64,000 bases of DNA from Streptomyces vilmorinianum (GTDB lineage: Bacteria; Actinomycetota; Actinomycetes; Streptomycetales; Streptomycetaceae): assembly GCF_005517195.1 (NCBI RefSeq), contig NZ_CP040244.1, positions 6,590,001 to 6,654,000 of the forward strand. The letters are read 5' to 3'. Below the pieces are notes generated by a model. That model was given only the letters and a program-made list of their open reading frames with translations. It did no database searches and was not told where the DNA came from. Below are positions 33,012 to 41,310 of the stretch, piece after piece. The first letter of the stretch is position 1; the number at the start of each line of letters is the position of its first letter. A program made the position numbers and the translations under genes.

Positions 33012-34664
33012 GTGACGCAGGACGACCTCATCGCCCAGGCCCGGACCTGGCTCGCCGAGGACCCCGACAGCGAGACCCGCGAGGAGCTCGCCAAGCTCAT
33101 CGAGGCCGGTGAGACCGACGAGCTCGCCGCCCGCTTCGCCGGGACGCTGCAGTTCGGCACGGCCGGTCTCCGCGGCGAGCTGGGCGCGGGACCGATGCGG
33201 ATGAACCGCTCGGTCGTCATCCGGGCCGCCGCCGGTCTCGCCGCGTACCTCAAGGCGAAGGGCCAGGAGGGAGGGCTCGTCGTCATCGGCTACGACGCCC
33301 GCTACAAGTCGGCCGACTTCGCCCGCGACACCGCCGCCGTGATGACCGGCGCCGGACTGCGCGCGGCCCTGCTGCCCCGCCCGCTGCCGACGCCCGTCCT
33401 CGCGTACGCCATAAGGCATCTGGGTGCCGTCGCCGGTGTCGAGGTGACCGCGAGTCACAACCCGCCGCGCGACAACGGCTACAAGGTCTACCTCGGCGAC
33501 GGCTCGCAGATCGTGCCGCCCGCCGACGCGGAGATCGCCGCCGAGATCGACGCGGTCCGCTCGCTGAACGACGTACCGCGCCCTGAGGGAGGCTGGGAGA
33601 CCCTCGGCGACGAGGTCCTGGAGGCCTATCTGGCCCGTACGGACGCCGTCCTGACCCCGGGCGGCCCGCGGAGCGTCCGGACCGTCTACACGGCCATGCA
33701 CGGCGTCGGCAAGGACGTCCTGACGGCCGCCTTCGCCCGCGCCGGCTTCCCGCCGCCCGCGCTCGTCGCCGAGCAGGCCGAGCCGGACCCGGCGTTCCCG
33801 ACGGTCGCCTTCCCGAACCCGGAGGAGCCGGGCGCCATGGACCTCGCCTTCGAGGCGGCCCGGGCCGTGGACCCCGACATCGTGATCGCCAACGACCCGG
33901 ACGCCGACCGCTGCGCGGTGGCCGTGCCGGACGCGGCCGTCGAGGGCGGCTGGCGGATGCTGCGCGGTGACGAGGTGGGCTCGCTGCTCGCCGCGCACCT
34001 GGTGCACAAGGGGGCGCGGGGCGTGTTCGCCGAGTCGATCGTGTCGTCCTCGCTGCTCGGCCGGATCGCCGAGGCGGCGGGCGTCGGCCACGAGGAGACG
34101 CTGACCGGCTTCAAGTGGATCGCCCGCGTGGACGGCCTGCGGTACGGCTACGAGGAGGCGCTGGGCTACTGCGTCGACCCGGAGGGCGTCCGCGACAAGG
34201 ACGGCATCACGGCCGCGCTGCTCGTCGCCGAGCTGGCCTCGGAGCTGAAGGAGCAGGACCGTACGCTGACGGATCTGCTTGACGACCTGGCCGTGGCCCA
34301 CGGGCTGCACGCCACCGACCAGCTGTCGGTGCGCGTCGAGGACCTGAGCGTCATCGCCGACGCGATGAGCGCGCTGCGCGAGCGGCCGCCGGTCCACCTC
34401 GCGGACCTGACGGTCACCTCGGCCGAGGACCTGACGAAGGGCACGGAGTCGCTGCCCCCGACGGACGGTCTTCGCTACTACCTGGAGGGCGAGCACAAGG
34501 CCCGGGTGATCGTCCGCCCGAGCGGCACCGAGCCCAAGCTCAAGTGCTACCTGGAGGTCGTCGTCCCGGTCGCCGACGCGAGCGAGCTGGCGACGGCCCG
34601 TGCGAAGGGCGCCGAGATCCTCGCCGCGATCAAGCGGGACCTGTCGGCCGCCGCCGGCCTGTAG
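33012..34664 (+). CDS. Phosphohexomutase/phosphopentomutase family protein
   Basis: A 550-residue alpha-D-phosphohexomutase-superfamily enzyme with all four domains. The phosphoserine is in TASHNP (Ser148), the metal loop is DPDADRC, the sugar-binding loop is EEALGYCVD, and the phosphate-binding loop is RPSGTEPKLKCYLEV. The N-terminal GTAGLRGELGAGPMRMNR is typical of the PGM2/phosphopentomutase branch, which isomerises (deoxy)ribose-1-phosphate to the 5-phosphate. Position between nucleoside phosphorylase and deoC supports phosphopentomutase activity; annotation as phosphomannomutase is common for homologues. GTG at 33012 with AAAGG upstream. Confidence 0.93.
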   Translation: MTQDDLIAQARTWLAEDPDSETREELAKLIEAGETDELAARFAGTLQFGTAGLRGELGAGPMRMNRSVVIRAAAGLAAYLKAKGQEGGLVVIGYDARYKSADFARDTAAVMTGAGLRAALLPRPLPTPVLAYAIRHLGAVAGVEVTASHNPPRDNGYKVYLGDGSQIVPPADAEIAAEIDAVRSLNDVPRPEGGWETLGDEVLEAYLARTDAVLTPGGPRSVRTVYTAMHGVGKDVLTAAFARAGFPPPALVAEQAEPDPAFPTVAFPNPEEPGAMDLAFEAARAVDPDIVIANDPDADRCAVAVPDAAVEGGWRMLRGDEVGSLLAAHLVHKGARGVFAESIVSSSLLGRIAEAAGVGHEETLTGFKWIARVDGLRYGYEEALGYCVDPEGVRDKDGITAALLVAELASELKEQDRTLTDLLDDLAVAHGLHATDQLSVRVEDLSVIADAMSALRERPPVHLADLTVTSAEDLTKGTESLPPTDGLRYYLEGEHKARVIVRPSGTEPKLKCYLEVVVPVADASELATARAKGAEILAAIKRDLSAAAGL

Positions 34665-34672
34665 TACCCCCT

Positions 34673-34710
34673 GTGAGGCCCGTACGGAAACGGTTCCGTA
34701 CGGGCCTCAC
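34673..34710 (+). terminator. Hairpin terminator after the phosphomutase gene
   Basis: Perfect 17-bp arms (34673-34689 and 34694-34710) with a 4-base loop, 8 bases after the stop. Confidence 0.93.
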
Positions 34711-34826
34711 GGCATTCCCGTACGGGTGAATTCGGTACGGCAACGGAGGTAACGCGCGTCCCGCGATCAGGTGGTCCGGGCCAGGGTGACCCCGGTATCC
34801 CGCCGAGCGCCCCTGGAGCCGCCGCA

Positions 34827-36011
34827 GTGCCCCCGGTCCTGACCGCCCGACCGACCGTCCCCGCCTCGCGGGGACTGCCGTCCCCGCGCCGCGCGGATCT
34901 CCCGGAGCGGGTGCGCGGCGCGCTGCGGCACGCGGCGCCCGCGCTGCTCGGCTATGTCGGCGTGCGGCTCCTGGGGCTCCTGGTGATCACGCGCTGGGTG
35001 CATCTGCAGGGGCACGGCGTCTGGCCCACGCTGGCCACCTCCTGGGACTCGCGCTGGTATCTCGCCATCGCCGACCACGGGTACGAGCCCGAGCCCGGCG
35101 AACCGGGCGGCCACCGGATCATGGCCTTCTTCCCGCTCTACCCGGCGCTCGTCAAGGCGTTCGCGGCCGTCACCCCGGGCTCGCGCGCCTCCGTCGGTCT
35201 CGTCCTCGCGGTGCTCTGCTCGCTGGCCGCCGCCTGGGGCGTCTTCGCGGTCGGGGACCGGCTGTACGGGCGCCGGGCGGGGACGGTCCTCGCGGTGCTC
35301 TGGGGCGCGCTGCCGGTGGCCGCCGTCCAGTGGATGGGGTACACGGAGTCGCTGTTCACCGCGCTCGCCGCCTGGGCGCTGTACGCGGCCCTGGACGGGC
35401 GCTGGGCGTGGGCGGCCTCTCTCGCGGTCGCGGCGGGGCTGACCCGGCCGACCGGTGTCGCGGTCGCGGCGGCGGTGAGCGTCGCCGGGCTCCTCGCCGC
35501 GCGGCGCGGCAGCCGGCCGGCGCTCGCCGCCGCTCTCGCCGCCCCGCTGGGCTGGCTGGGCTACGTCGGCTGGGTGGGGCTGCGACTGGGCCGCTGGGAC
35601 GGCTACTTCGCGGTCCAGAAGGCCTGGAGCAACGAATGGGACGGCGGCGCGGTGACCCTGCGGCGGCTGCGCGCCCATCTCGTCTACGCCCAGGATCCTC
35701 AGCTGTTCCTGGTCGTCGTCTCGCTCGTGCTGATCGCCGCCGCGGCGCTGTTCCCGCTCTGTGTCGCCGACCGCCAGCCGCTGCCTCTGCTCGTCTTCGC
35801 GGGCGTGCTGCTCCTGGTGGTCCTCGGCAGCGGGGGCGTGTACTTCCCGCGCGCCCGTTTCCTGCTGCCCGCCTTCCCGCTGCTGCTGCCGCCGGCGCTC
35901 GCGATCTGCCGGGCCCGCCGCCATGTGGCGGCCCTGGTGCTCGCGGGCGCGGCCCTGTCCTCGGCGTGGCTGGGCGGGCACATGCTCCTGGTCTGGCCGG
36001 GGCCGCCGTGA
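34827..36011 (+). CDS. Membrane mannosyltransferase, PIG-V/GT-C type
   Basis: A 394-residue polytopic membrane protein with about nine transmembrane helices and the motif ATSWDSRWYLAIADHGY in the first external loop, followed by FFPLYPALVK; these are typical of PIG-V/GT76-like mannosyltransferases of actinobacteria. Enzymes of this fold use polyprenyl-phosphate sugars and act on lipids or proteins outside the membrane. The acceptor cannot be told from sequence. GTG at 34827 with GGAG 10 bases upstream. It is convergent with the PH-domain gene, 32 bases apart. Confidence 0.85.
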   Translation: MPPVLTARPTVPASRGLPSPRRADLPERVRGALRHAAPALLGYVGVRLLGLLVITRWVHLQGHGVWPTLATSWDSRWYLAIADHGYEPEPGEPGGHRIMAFFPLYPALVKAFAAVTPGSRASVGLVLAVLCSLAAAWGVFAVGDRLYGRRAGTVLAVLWGALPVAAVQWMGYTESLFTALAAWALYAALDGRWAWAASLAVAAGLTRPTGVAVAAAVSVAGLLAARRGSRPALAAALAAPLGWLGYVGWVGLRLGRWDGYFAVQKAWSNEWDGGAVTLRRLRAHLVYAQDPQLFLVVVSLVLIAAAALFPLCVADRQPLPLLVFAGVLLLVVLGSGGVYFPRARFLLPAFPLLLPPALAICRARRHVAALVLAGAALSSAWLGGHMLLVWPGPP

Positions 36012-36043
36012 GCCCTCCCTGACGCGGGCTGCCGACCGCCGGG

Positions 36044-36685
36044 TCAGACCGCCAGCAGGATCACCATGAGGACGAGCCCGGCCACCGCCGGGGCGATGAT
36101 CTCGTACGCCCAGCGCACCTGCGGCTCGCCCTGGGCGGTCGGGCGGGAGCCGCAGTGCTCGGCGAGGTCGCGGAGGTCGGCGATGGTCTGGTCGGCCGGG
36201 GCGAGCCGGGACTTGGAGTCCCGTACGTCGGCGGAGACGGAGGTGCGGCCGTGCGGGTCGTCCTGGGCGGCGCGCGCCTGGCGGCGGGCCGCGCTCTTGC
36301 GCTGGCGCAGCGAGACGGGGACGGCCCAGAGCTGGTACTTGGCCCCGTCGCGGGTGAAGGCCTCGCTGGAGTAGCCGGCGCGCACGTCGGCGACCGCGGC
36401 CCAGGGCAGGGTGATGTACCGGAAGGGGTTGCGGATCCGGAGCCGGTCCTCGTTGACGTACACCGCGGGCCGGACCGTGAACGCCACGACGAGCGGCACC
36501 ACGAGCAGCAGGCCCGCCAGGGCCAGCCACGGCGTGCGGCCCTCGCCCCTGATCATCGCGTCACCGCAGAACCAGGCGGTGAGGCCGAGCAGCAGGACGC
36601 CGCCCGCGATCCCGGAGTTCGAACGGAAGACGCGGTCGGCGGAGGCCGGCTCGTCGGACGGCTGGGGCGGCTCGGGGGTCGTCAT
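36044..36685 (-). CDS. PH-domain-containing membrane protein
   Basis: A 213-residue membrane protein. Two helices (about 27-45 and 54-71) precede a bacterial PH-like domain (VYVNEDRLRIRNPFRYITLP, WAAVADVRAGYSSEA), followed by a charged linker and one C-terminal helix (195-212). Family members with this layout are uncharacterised, mostly in actinobacteria. The ATG at 36685 has a weak ribosome binding site. The sortase gene begins on the same strand upstream, 34 bases away, so the two may share a transcript. Confidence 0.85.
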   Translation of the reverse strand: MTTPEPPQPSDEPASADRVFRSNSGIAGGVLLLGLTAWFCGDAMIRGEGRTPWLALAGLLLVVPLVVAFTVRPAVYVNEDRLRIRNPFRYITLPWAAVADVRAGYSSEAFTRDGAKYQLWAVPVSLRQRKSAARRQARAAQDDPHGRTSVSADVRDSKSRLAPADQTIADLRDLAEHCGSRPTAQGEPQVRWAYEIIAPAVAGLVLMVILLAV

Positions 36686-36719
36686 GCGGCCGATTCTGCC
36701 TCAGCGCCCGGCGCTCGGC

Positions 36720-37361
36720 TCAAGCGGCTCGGGTGACCATGTCGGCGTAGAGAATGATGTTGTCGGGCCGGTGGCCGTCGACCAGCTCTCCCCCGCAGGT
36801 GATCAGCCGCAGTTCGGGCCGCGGGGTGTCCCCGTACACCTTCTGCGTCGGGAACGTCTTCTTGTCCACCTGCTCCAGCTCGCGCACCCGGAAGACGGCG
36901 GTGGTGCCGTCGGCGCGGGTGACGGTGATCTCGTCGCCCACACGGACCTTGGCGACGTTCTTGAGTACGGCGGGGCCGCGCGCGGTGTCGAAGTGGCCGA
37001 TCAGGATCGCGGGGCCGGTCTCGCCGGGCGTGACGCCCTTGTCGTACCAGCCGATGCGTTCGGCGTCCGCCTCTGAGGGGACCTCGACCGTGCCGTCCGC
37101 GGCCAGGCCCAGCTCCAGGACGGGGCCGGTGGGGCCGGTGTCGACGCCGGCGGCGGGCAGCTGGACCCGGACCGGCGTGGAGCGCGGCAGGGGCGTGGCG
37201 GCGGGCCGCGCCGTCGGGGCGGGCGCGGCGGTCGGCGACACCTTCGCGGGCGGGGTCGCGGTCTGGGGCGGCGCGCTCTCGGCACCGCAGCCCGCGAGCG
37301 CGACCACGGCGACGGCGGCCGTGACGGCGGCGAGGAGGGCGGGGGCGGTACGGCGGTTCAC
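36720..37361 (-). CDS. Class F sortase, lipoprotein-like
   Basis: A 213-residue exported sortase. Residues 1-25 form a lipoprotein signal with LAGC (Cys25); a Pro/Ala/Thr-rich linker covers 30-65. The sortase barrel has the catalytic His123 (IGHFDT), the catalytic Cys189 (LITCGG) and a C-terminal Arg in HRPDN. Class F sortases are widespread in actinobacteria, with mostly unknown substrates. The GTG at 37361 has GGAG 6 bases upstream; an ATG 36 bases earlier is less likely. The secreted protein gene directly upstream on the same strand is a plausible substrate or partner. Confidence 0.92.
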   Translation of the reverse strand: MNRRTAPALLAAVTAAVAVVALAGCGAESAPPQTATPPAKVSPTAAPAPTARPAATPLPRSTPVRVQLPAAGVDTGPTGPVLELGLAADGTVEVPSEADAERIGWYDKGVTPGETGPAILIGHFDTARGPAVLKNVAKVRVGDEITVTRADGTTAVFRVRELEQVDKKTFPTQKVYGDTPRPELRLITCGGELVDGHRPDNIILYADMVTRAA

Positions 37362-37493
37362 GGGCGGCTCCGAACGGGGTGTGGCCGGCCGCCGCACGGG
37401 GTGTGCGACGGCCGGCCCTGGGGTGGGGTGGTGCGCCTGCTCGGGTCAATGGCAGGGGTGGGTGGGTGGTGCGGGTGCGGGCGCGGGCGCGGG

Positions 37494-38657
37494 TCAGCCG
37501 CGGGCGCCGGCGGTGCGGCGGCGCAGCGCGACGAAGCCGAGGCCCGCGGCGGCGACGGAGGCCGCGCCCGCGCCGGCCACGATCAGCGCCGTGTCGTCCG
37601 TGCCGTTGCCGACCTCGGCACCGGCCGCGACGCCGCCCTTGGGCACGACGGTGGTCTGCGTGTTCTGGTGGCCTGCGGAGGGAGCGGTGGTGGGCGCGCA
37701 GTCCTTCGGGAGCTTCGGGAAGTCGGTGTAGCGGTACGGCGTGTCGCCGCCCTGGGTGCGCTGGCCGAGCTTCGGGGTGGCGGTGTCGGCGCCCACGATC
37801 TTGAGACCGTTGGCCTCGTCGACGGGCCGGTTGCGGTCGACGGTGGCGCCCACCGTGCCGTCCAGGTCCTTCAGCACGGCCTTCGGGCCCTTGACCGGGT
37901 CGTTGGTCAGGAAGATCTTCAGCTCGTCGTCGAGGAAGACCGAGGGGATGACCTGCGTGACGACGCAGCCGTCCTGGGAGGGGGACGGGGTCGGCGTCGG
38001 CGTCGGCGTGGACTGCGACGGGGTGGACTGCGACGGGGTGGGCTTGGGGGTCGGGGTGCCGGTGCTCACCAGCGCGGGCGCCGCCTGCTTCGTGGAGCCG
38101 GGGATGTACGCGGCGAACCCGCCGTCCTGCTCCAGGACCACCACGGCCTTGCCGTACGTCCAGACCGCCCGGTCGCCGTTCAGGTAGGTGAAGCCGCGGC
38201 CCTGGCCGTTCTCGATCAGCTGGAGGCCGTAACGGCCGTCCTTCTCGGCGAGTTCGAGGACGGTGCCGTCGGCGAGCCTGTACGTGCCGGGCTCCGCGCC
38301 GGGGACGTAGTTGCCGGTCCAGTGGAGGGTGCGGCCGTCCTCGAAGAGGACGAAGAAGGCGCCGTTGTCGTTGCCGGCGGCGGGGCGGGTGTCGGCGTCG
38401 AGCACACCGACCGGGTGGACCCCGAAGAAGAGCTCGGCGCGGTGGTGGAGCGCGTCGACCTTGTAGATCTTGGCGATGGTGCCGCCGGAGAGGGTCTCGG
38501 TCCGAACGAGGGTGCCGGCGCTCTCGGCGGTGCCGGCGGGCTTCACGTCGGCGGGCTTCACGTCGGCGGCGAAGGCGGCACCGGCGGTGAGGGCCGGGGT
38601 GATCGCGACGCCTGCGAGGAGGGCGGTGGCGACGGCGGTGCGAAGGGCGGTGCGCAT
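37494..38657 (-). CDS. Secreted, C-terminally anchored protein next to a sortase gene
   Basis: A 387-residue exported protein. Residues 1-31 are a signal peptide (AFA cleavage). The first 200 residues form a beta-rich domain (FFVLFEDGRTLHWTGNYVPG), then a Pro/Ser/Thr linker, then a second domain with two Cys (GCVVTQV and PKDCAP). A hydrophobic helix and RRRTAGARG tail form the C-terminus, without a clear LPxTG-like motif; the nearest candidate is NGTDD. ATG at 38657 with CAGGAG. It lies upstream of the class F sortase gene on the same strand. A consensus AfsQ1 box lies 140 bases before its start. Function unknown. Confidence 0.85.
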   Translation of the reverse strand: MRTALRTAVATALLAGVAITPALTAGAAFAADVKPADVKPAGTAESAGTLVRTETLSGGTIAKIYKVDALHHRAELFFGVHPVGVLDADTRPAAGNDNGAFFVLFEDGRTLHWTGNYVPGAEPGTYRLADGTVLELAEKDGRYGLQLIENGQGRGFTYLNGDRAVWTYGKAVVVLEQDGGFAAYIPGSTKQAAPALVSTGTPTPKPTPSQSTPSQSTPTPTPTPSPSQDGCVVTQVIPSVFLDDELKIFLTNDPVKGPKAVLKDLDGTVGATVDRNRPVDEANGLKIVGADTATPKLGQRTQGGDTPYRYTDFPKLPKDCAPTTAPSAGHQNTQTTVVPKGGVAAGAEVGNGTDDTALIVAGAGAASVAAAGLGFVALRRRTAGARG

Positions 38658-38796
38658 AACGACTCCTGTGGATCAGAACAGGTCGGGTGAGGAAGAGCCG
38701 CATGCCGCTGACATCTCGTTCGGTTGGGGCCGGTGAGTTCTGGCTGGCTGCAGGAAAGAATTTAATGATCTTGTATGGAGGAGCCGTCCGCTCCCT

Positions 38797-38812
38797 GTCA
38801 CAGGCGTGTGAC
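38797..38812. promoter_or_regulatory. Candidate AfsQ1 box GTCAC-n6-GTGAC
   Basis: Matches the AfsQ1 consensus GTnAC-n6-GTnAC, with spacer AGGCGT identical to that of the sigQ-afsQ1 site at 47323-47338. It lies between the divergent secreted protein gene (38657) and deoC (38906). Confidence 0.65.
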
Positions 38813-38880
38813 AGGCCTCACGTCCCCCGCGCTCACCTGGGGATTCGCAGGCGCGTACGAGCGCGGGGCTGTACAGGCCG

Positions 38881-38892
38881 CTACGCGCGTAG
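38881..38892. promoter_or_regulatory. Nucleoside-gene operator CTACGCGCGTAG (upstream of deoC)
   Basis: Perfect 12-bp palindrome immediately followed by the -10 element TATGCT (38894-38899), 13 bases before the deoC start. A protein bound here would occlude the promoter. Confidence 0.85.
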
Positions 38893-38893
38893 A

Positions 38894-38899
38894 TATGCT
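38894..38899 (+). promoter_or_regulatory. Leaderless promoter -10 for deoC
   Basis: TATGCT ends 6 bases before the GTG at 38906; there is no Shine-Dalgarno sequence, so the transcript should begin at or next to the start codon. Confidence 0.6.
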
Positions 38900-38905
38900 C
38901 GACTG

Positions 38906-39868
38906 GTGACCATGCCCACCACTGCATCCGCAGCACCCGCATTCTCCGACGTGACCGCGTCCGACAGTGCGCTGCGCCGCTTCCTCCACGGGCTGCCCGG
39001 CGTCGACGCCGTCGGCCTGGAGGCGCGCGCCGCGTCCCTCGGCACCCGCTCGATCAAGACCACGGCCAAGGCGTACGCCATCGACCTGGCCATCTCCATG
39101 ATCGACCTGACGACGCTCGAAGGCGCGGACACCCCGGGCAAGGTCCGGGCGCTCGCCGCCAAGGCCGTCAACCCCGATCCGACCGACCGTACGACCCCGA
39201 CGACCGCCGCGGTCTGCGTCTACCCCGACATGGTGGCCACGGCGAAGGAGGCCCTGAAGGGCTCCGCCGTCAAGGTCGCCTCCGTCGCCACCGCCTTCCC
39301 GGCCGGCCGCGCCGCGCTCCCCGTGAAGCTCGCGGACACCCGTGACGCCGTCGCCGCCGGGGCCGACGAGATCGACATGGTGATCGACCGCGGCGCCTTC
39401 CTCGCGGGCGACTACATGAAGGTCTACGAGGAGATCCGGGCCGTGAAGGAGGCCTCCGGCCCCGCACGGCTCAAGGTGATCTTCGAGACCGGCGAGCTGT
39501 CCACGTACGACAACATCCGCCGTGCCTCCTGGCTCGGCATGATGGCGGGCGCGGACTTCATCAAGACCTCGACCGGCAAGGTCGCGGTCAACGCCACCCC
39601 GGCCAACACGCTCCTCATGCTGGAGGCCGTGCGCGACTTCCGCGCGCAGACCGGCGTCCAGATCGGCGTGAAGCCGGCGGGCGGCATCCGCACCACGAAG
39701 GACGCCATCAAGTTCCTGGTCCTGGTCAACGAGACCGTCGGCGAGGACTGGCTGGACAACCACTGGTTCCGCTTCGGTGCCTCCAGCCTGCTCAACGACC
39801 TGCTCATGCAGCGTCAGAAGCTGGCGACCGGCCGCTACTCCGGCCCCGATTACGTGACGGTGGACTGA
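38906..39868 (+). CDS. deoC: Deoxyribose-phosphate aldolase
   Basis: A 320-residue class I aldolase that cleaves 2-deoxyribose-5-phosphate to acetaldehyde and glyceraldehyde-3-phosphate. The Schiff-base Lys is in DFIKTSTGK, and the second active-site Lys in GVKPAGGIRT. The N-terminal 60 residues before the barrel are longer than in E. coli DeoC, as in other actinobacterial enzymes. The GTG at 38906 sits 6 bases after a TANNNT element; the ATG at 38912 is the alternative. The aldehyde dehydrogenase genes start 5 bases after its stop, giving an operon that could oxidise the acetaldehyde formed. Confidence 0.94.
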   Translation: MTMPTTASAAPAFSDVTASDSALRRFLHGLPGVDAVGLEARAASLGTRSIKTTAKAYAIDLAISMIDLTTLEGADTPGKVRALAAKAVNPDPTDRTTPTTAAVCVYPDMVATAKEALKGSAVKVASVATAFPAGRAALPVKLADTRDAVAAGADEIDMVIDRGAFLAGDYMKVYEEIRAVKEASGPARLKVIFETGELSTYDNIRRASWLGMMAGADFIKTSTGKVAVNATPANTLLMLEAVRDFRAQTGVQIGVKPAGGIRTTKDAIKFLVLVNETVGEDWLDNHWFRFGASSLLNDLLMQRQKLATGRYSGPDYVTVD

Positions 39869-39873
39869 TCAAC

Positions 39874-41310
39874 ATGGCATCTGTATTCGAGTACGCACCG
39901 GCGCCCGAGTCCCGCTCCGTCGTCGACATCGCTCCGTCGTACGGCCTGTTCATCGACGGCGAGTTCGTCGACGCGGCCGACGGCAAGGTCTTCAAGACCG
40001 TCTCCCCCTCCACCGAGGAGGTCCTCTCCGAGGTCGCCCAGGCGGGCGCCGAGGACGTCGACCGCGCGGTGAAGGCGGCACGCAAGGCGTTCGACAAGTG
40101 GTCGGCGCTGCCCGGCTCCGAGCGCGCCAAGTACCTCTTCCGTATCGCCCGGATCATCCAGGAGCGCAGCCGCGAGCTCGCCGTCCTGGAGACCCTGGAC
40201 AACGGCAAGCCGATCAAGGAGACCCGCGACGCGGACCTCCCGCTGGTCGCCGCGCACTTCTTCTACTACGCGGGCTGGGCCGACAAGCTCGACCACGCGG
40301 GCTACGGCCCGAACCCGCGGCCGCTGGGCGTGGCCGGCCAGGTCATCCCGTGGAACTTCCCGCTGCTGATGCTGGCGTGGAAGATCGCCCCGGCGCTCGC
40401 GACCGGCAACACGGTCGTCCTGAAGCCCGCCGAGACGACCCCGCTCTCCGCGCTCTTCTTCGCGGACATCTGCCGCCAGGCCGGACTGCCGAAGGGTGTC
40501 GTCAACATCCTTCCCGGTTACGGCGAGACGGGCGCCGCGCTCGTCGAGCACCCGGACGTGAACAAGGTCGCCTTCACCGGTTCGACCGCGGTCGGCAAGG
40601 CCATCGCGCGCTCGGTCGCGGGCACGCACAAGAAGGTCACCCTGGAGCTGGGCGGCAAGGGCGCGAACATCGTCTTCGACGACGCCCCGATCGACCAGGC
40701 CGTCGAGGGCATCGTCAACGGCATCTTCTTCAACCAGGGCCAGGTCTGCTGCGCGGGTTCGCGCCTGCTGGTCCAGGAGTCGATCCACGACGAGCTGCTC
40801 GACTCGCTGAAGCGCCGCCTCTCGACGCTGCGCCTCGGCGACCCGCTGGACAAGAACACGGACATCGGCGCCATCAACTCGGCCGAGCAGCTCTCCCGCA
40901 TCACCTCGCTGGTGGAGCAGGGCGAGTCGGAGGGCGCCGAGCGCTGGACGGCGGCCTGCGAGATCCCGTCCGCCGGCTACTGGTTCGCCCCGACGCTCTT
41001 CACGAACGTCACGCAGGCGCACACCGTCGCCCGCGACGAGATCTTCGGCCCGGTCCTGTCCGTGCTGACGTTCCGTACGCCGGACGAGGCGGTCGCCAAG
41101 GCGAACAACAGCCAGTACGGCCTGTCGGCCGGCATCTGGACGGAGAAGGGCTCGCGCATCCTCGCGGTCGCGAGCAAGCTCCGGGCCGGTGTCGTCTGGG
41201 CCAACACGTTCAACAAGTTCGACCCGACCTCGCCCTTCGGCGGCTACAAGGAGTCGGGCTTCGGCCGCGAGGGCGGCCGTCACGGTCTGGAGGCCTACCT
41301 CGATGTCTGA
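39874..41310 (+). CDS. Aldehyde dehydrogenase (full length)
   Basis: A 478-residue NAD(P)-dependent aldehyde dehydrogenase. The catalytic Cys292 is in GQVCCAGSR, the general-base Glu in LELGGKGANIV, and PWNFPLLMLAWK and the GSTAVGK nucleotide loop are intact. Directly downstream of deoC, it probably oxidises the acetaldehyde released by DeoC to acetate; this is inference from position. The ATG at 39874 lies 5 bases after the deoC stop. The next gene, a truncated paralogue, overlaps its end by 8 bases, pointing to translational coupling. Confidence 0.94.
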   Translation: MASVFEYAPAPESRSVVDIAPSYGLFIDGEFVDAADGKVFKTVSPSTEEVLSEVAQAGAEDVDRAVKAARKAFDKWSALPGSERAKYLFRIARIIQERSRELAVLETLDNGKPIKETRDADLPLVAAHFFYYAGWADKLDHAGYGPNPRPLGVAGQVIPWNFPLLMLAWKIAPALATGNTVVLKPAETTPLSALFFADICRQAGLPKGVVNILPGYGETGAALVEHPDVNKVAFTGSTAVGKAIARSVAGTHKKVTLELGGKGANIVFDDAPIDQAVEGIVNGIFFNQGQVCCAGSRLLVQESIHDELLDSLKRRLSTLRLGDPLDKNTDIGAINSAEQLSRITSLVEQGESEGAERWTAACEIPSAGYWFAPTLFTNVTQAHTVARDEIFGPVLSVLTFRTPDEAVAKANNSQYGLSAGIWTEKGSRILAVASKLRAGVVWANTFNKFDPTSPFGGYKESGFGREGGRHGLEAYLDV

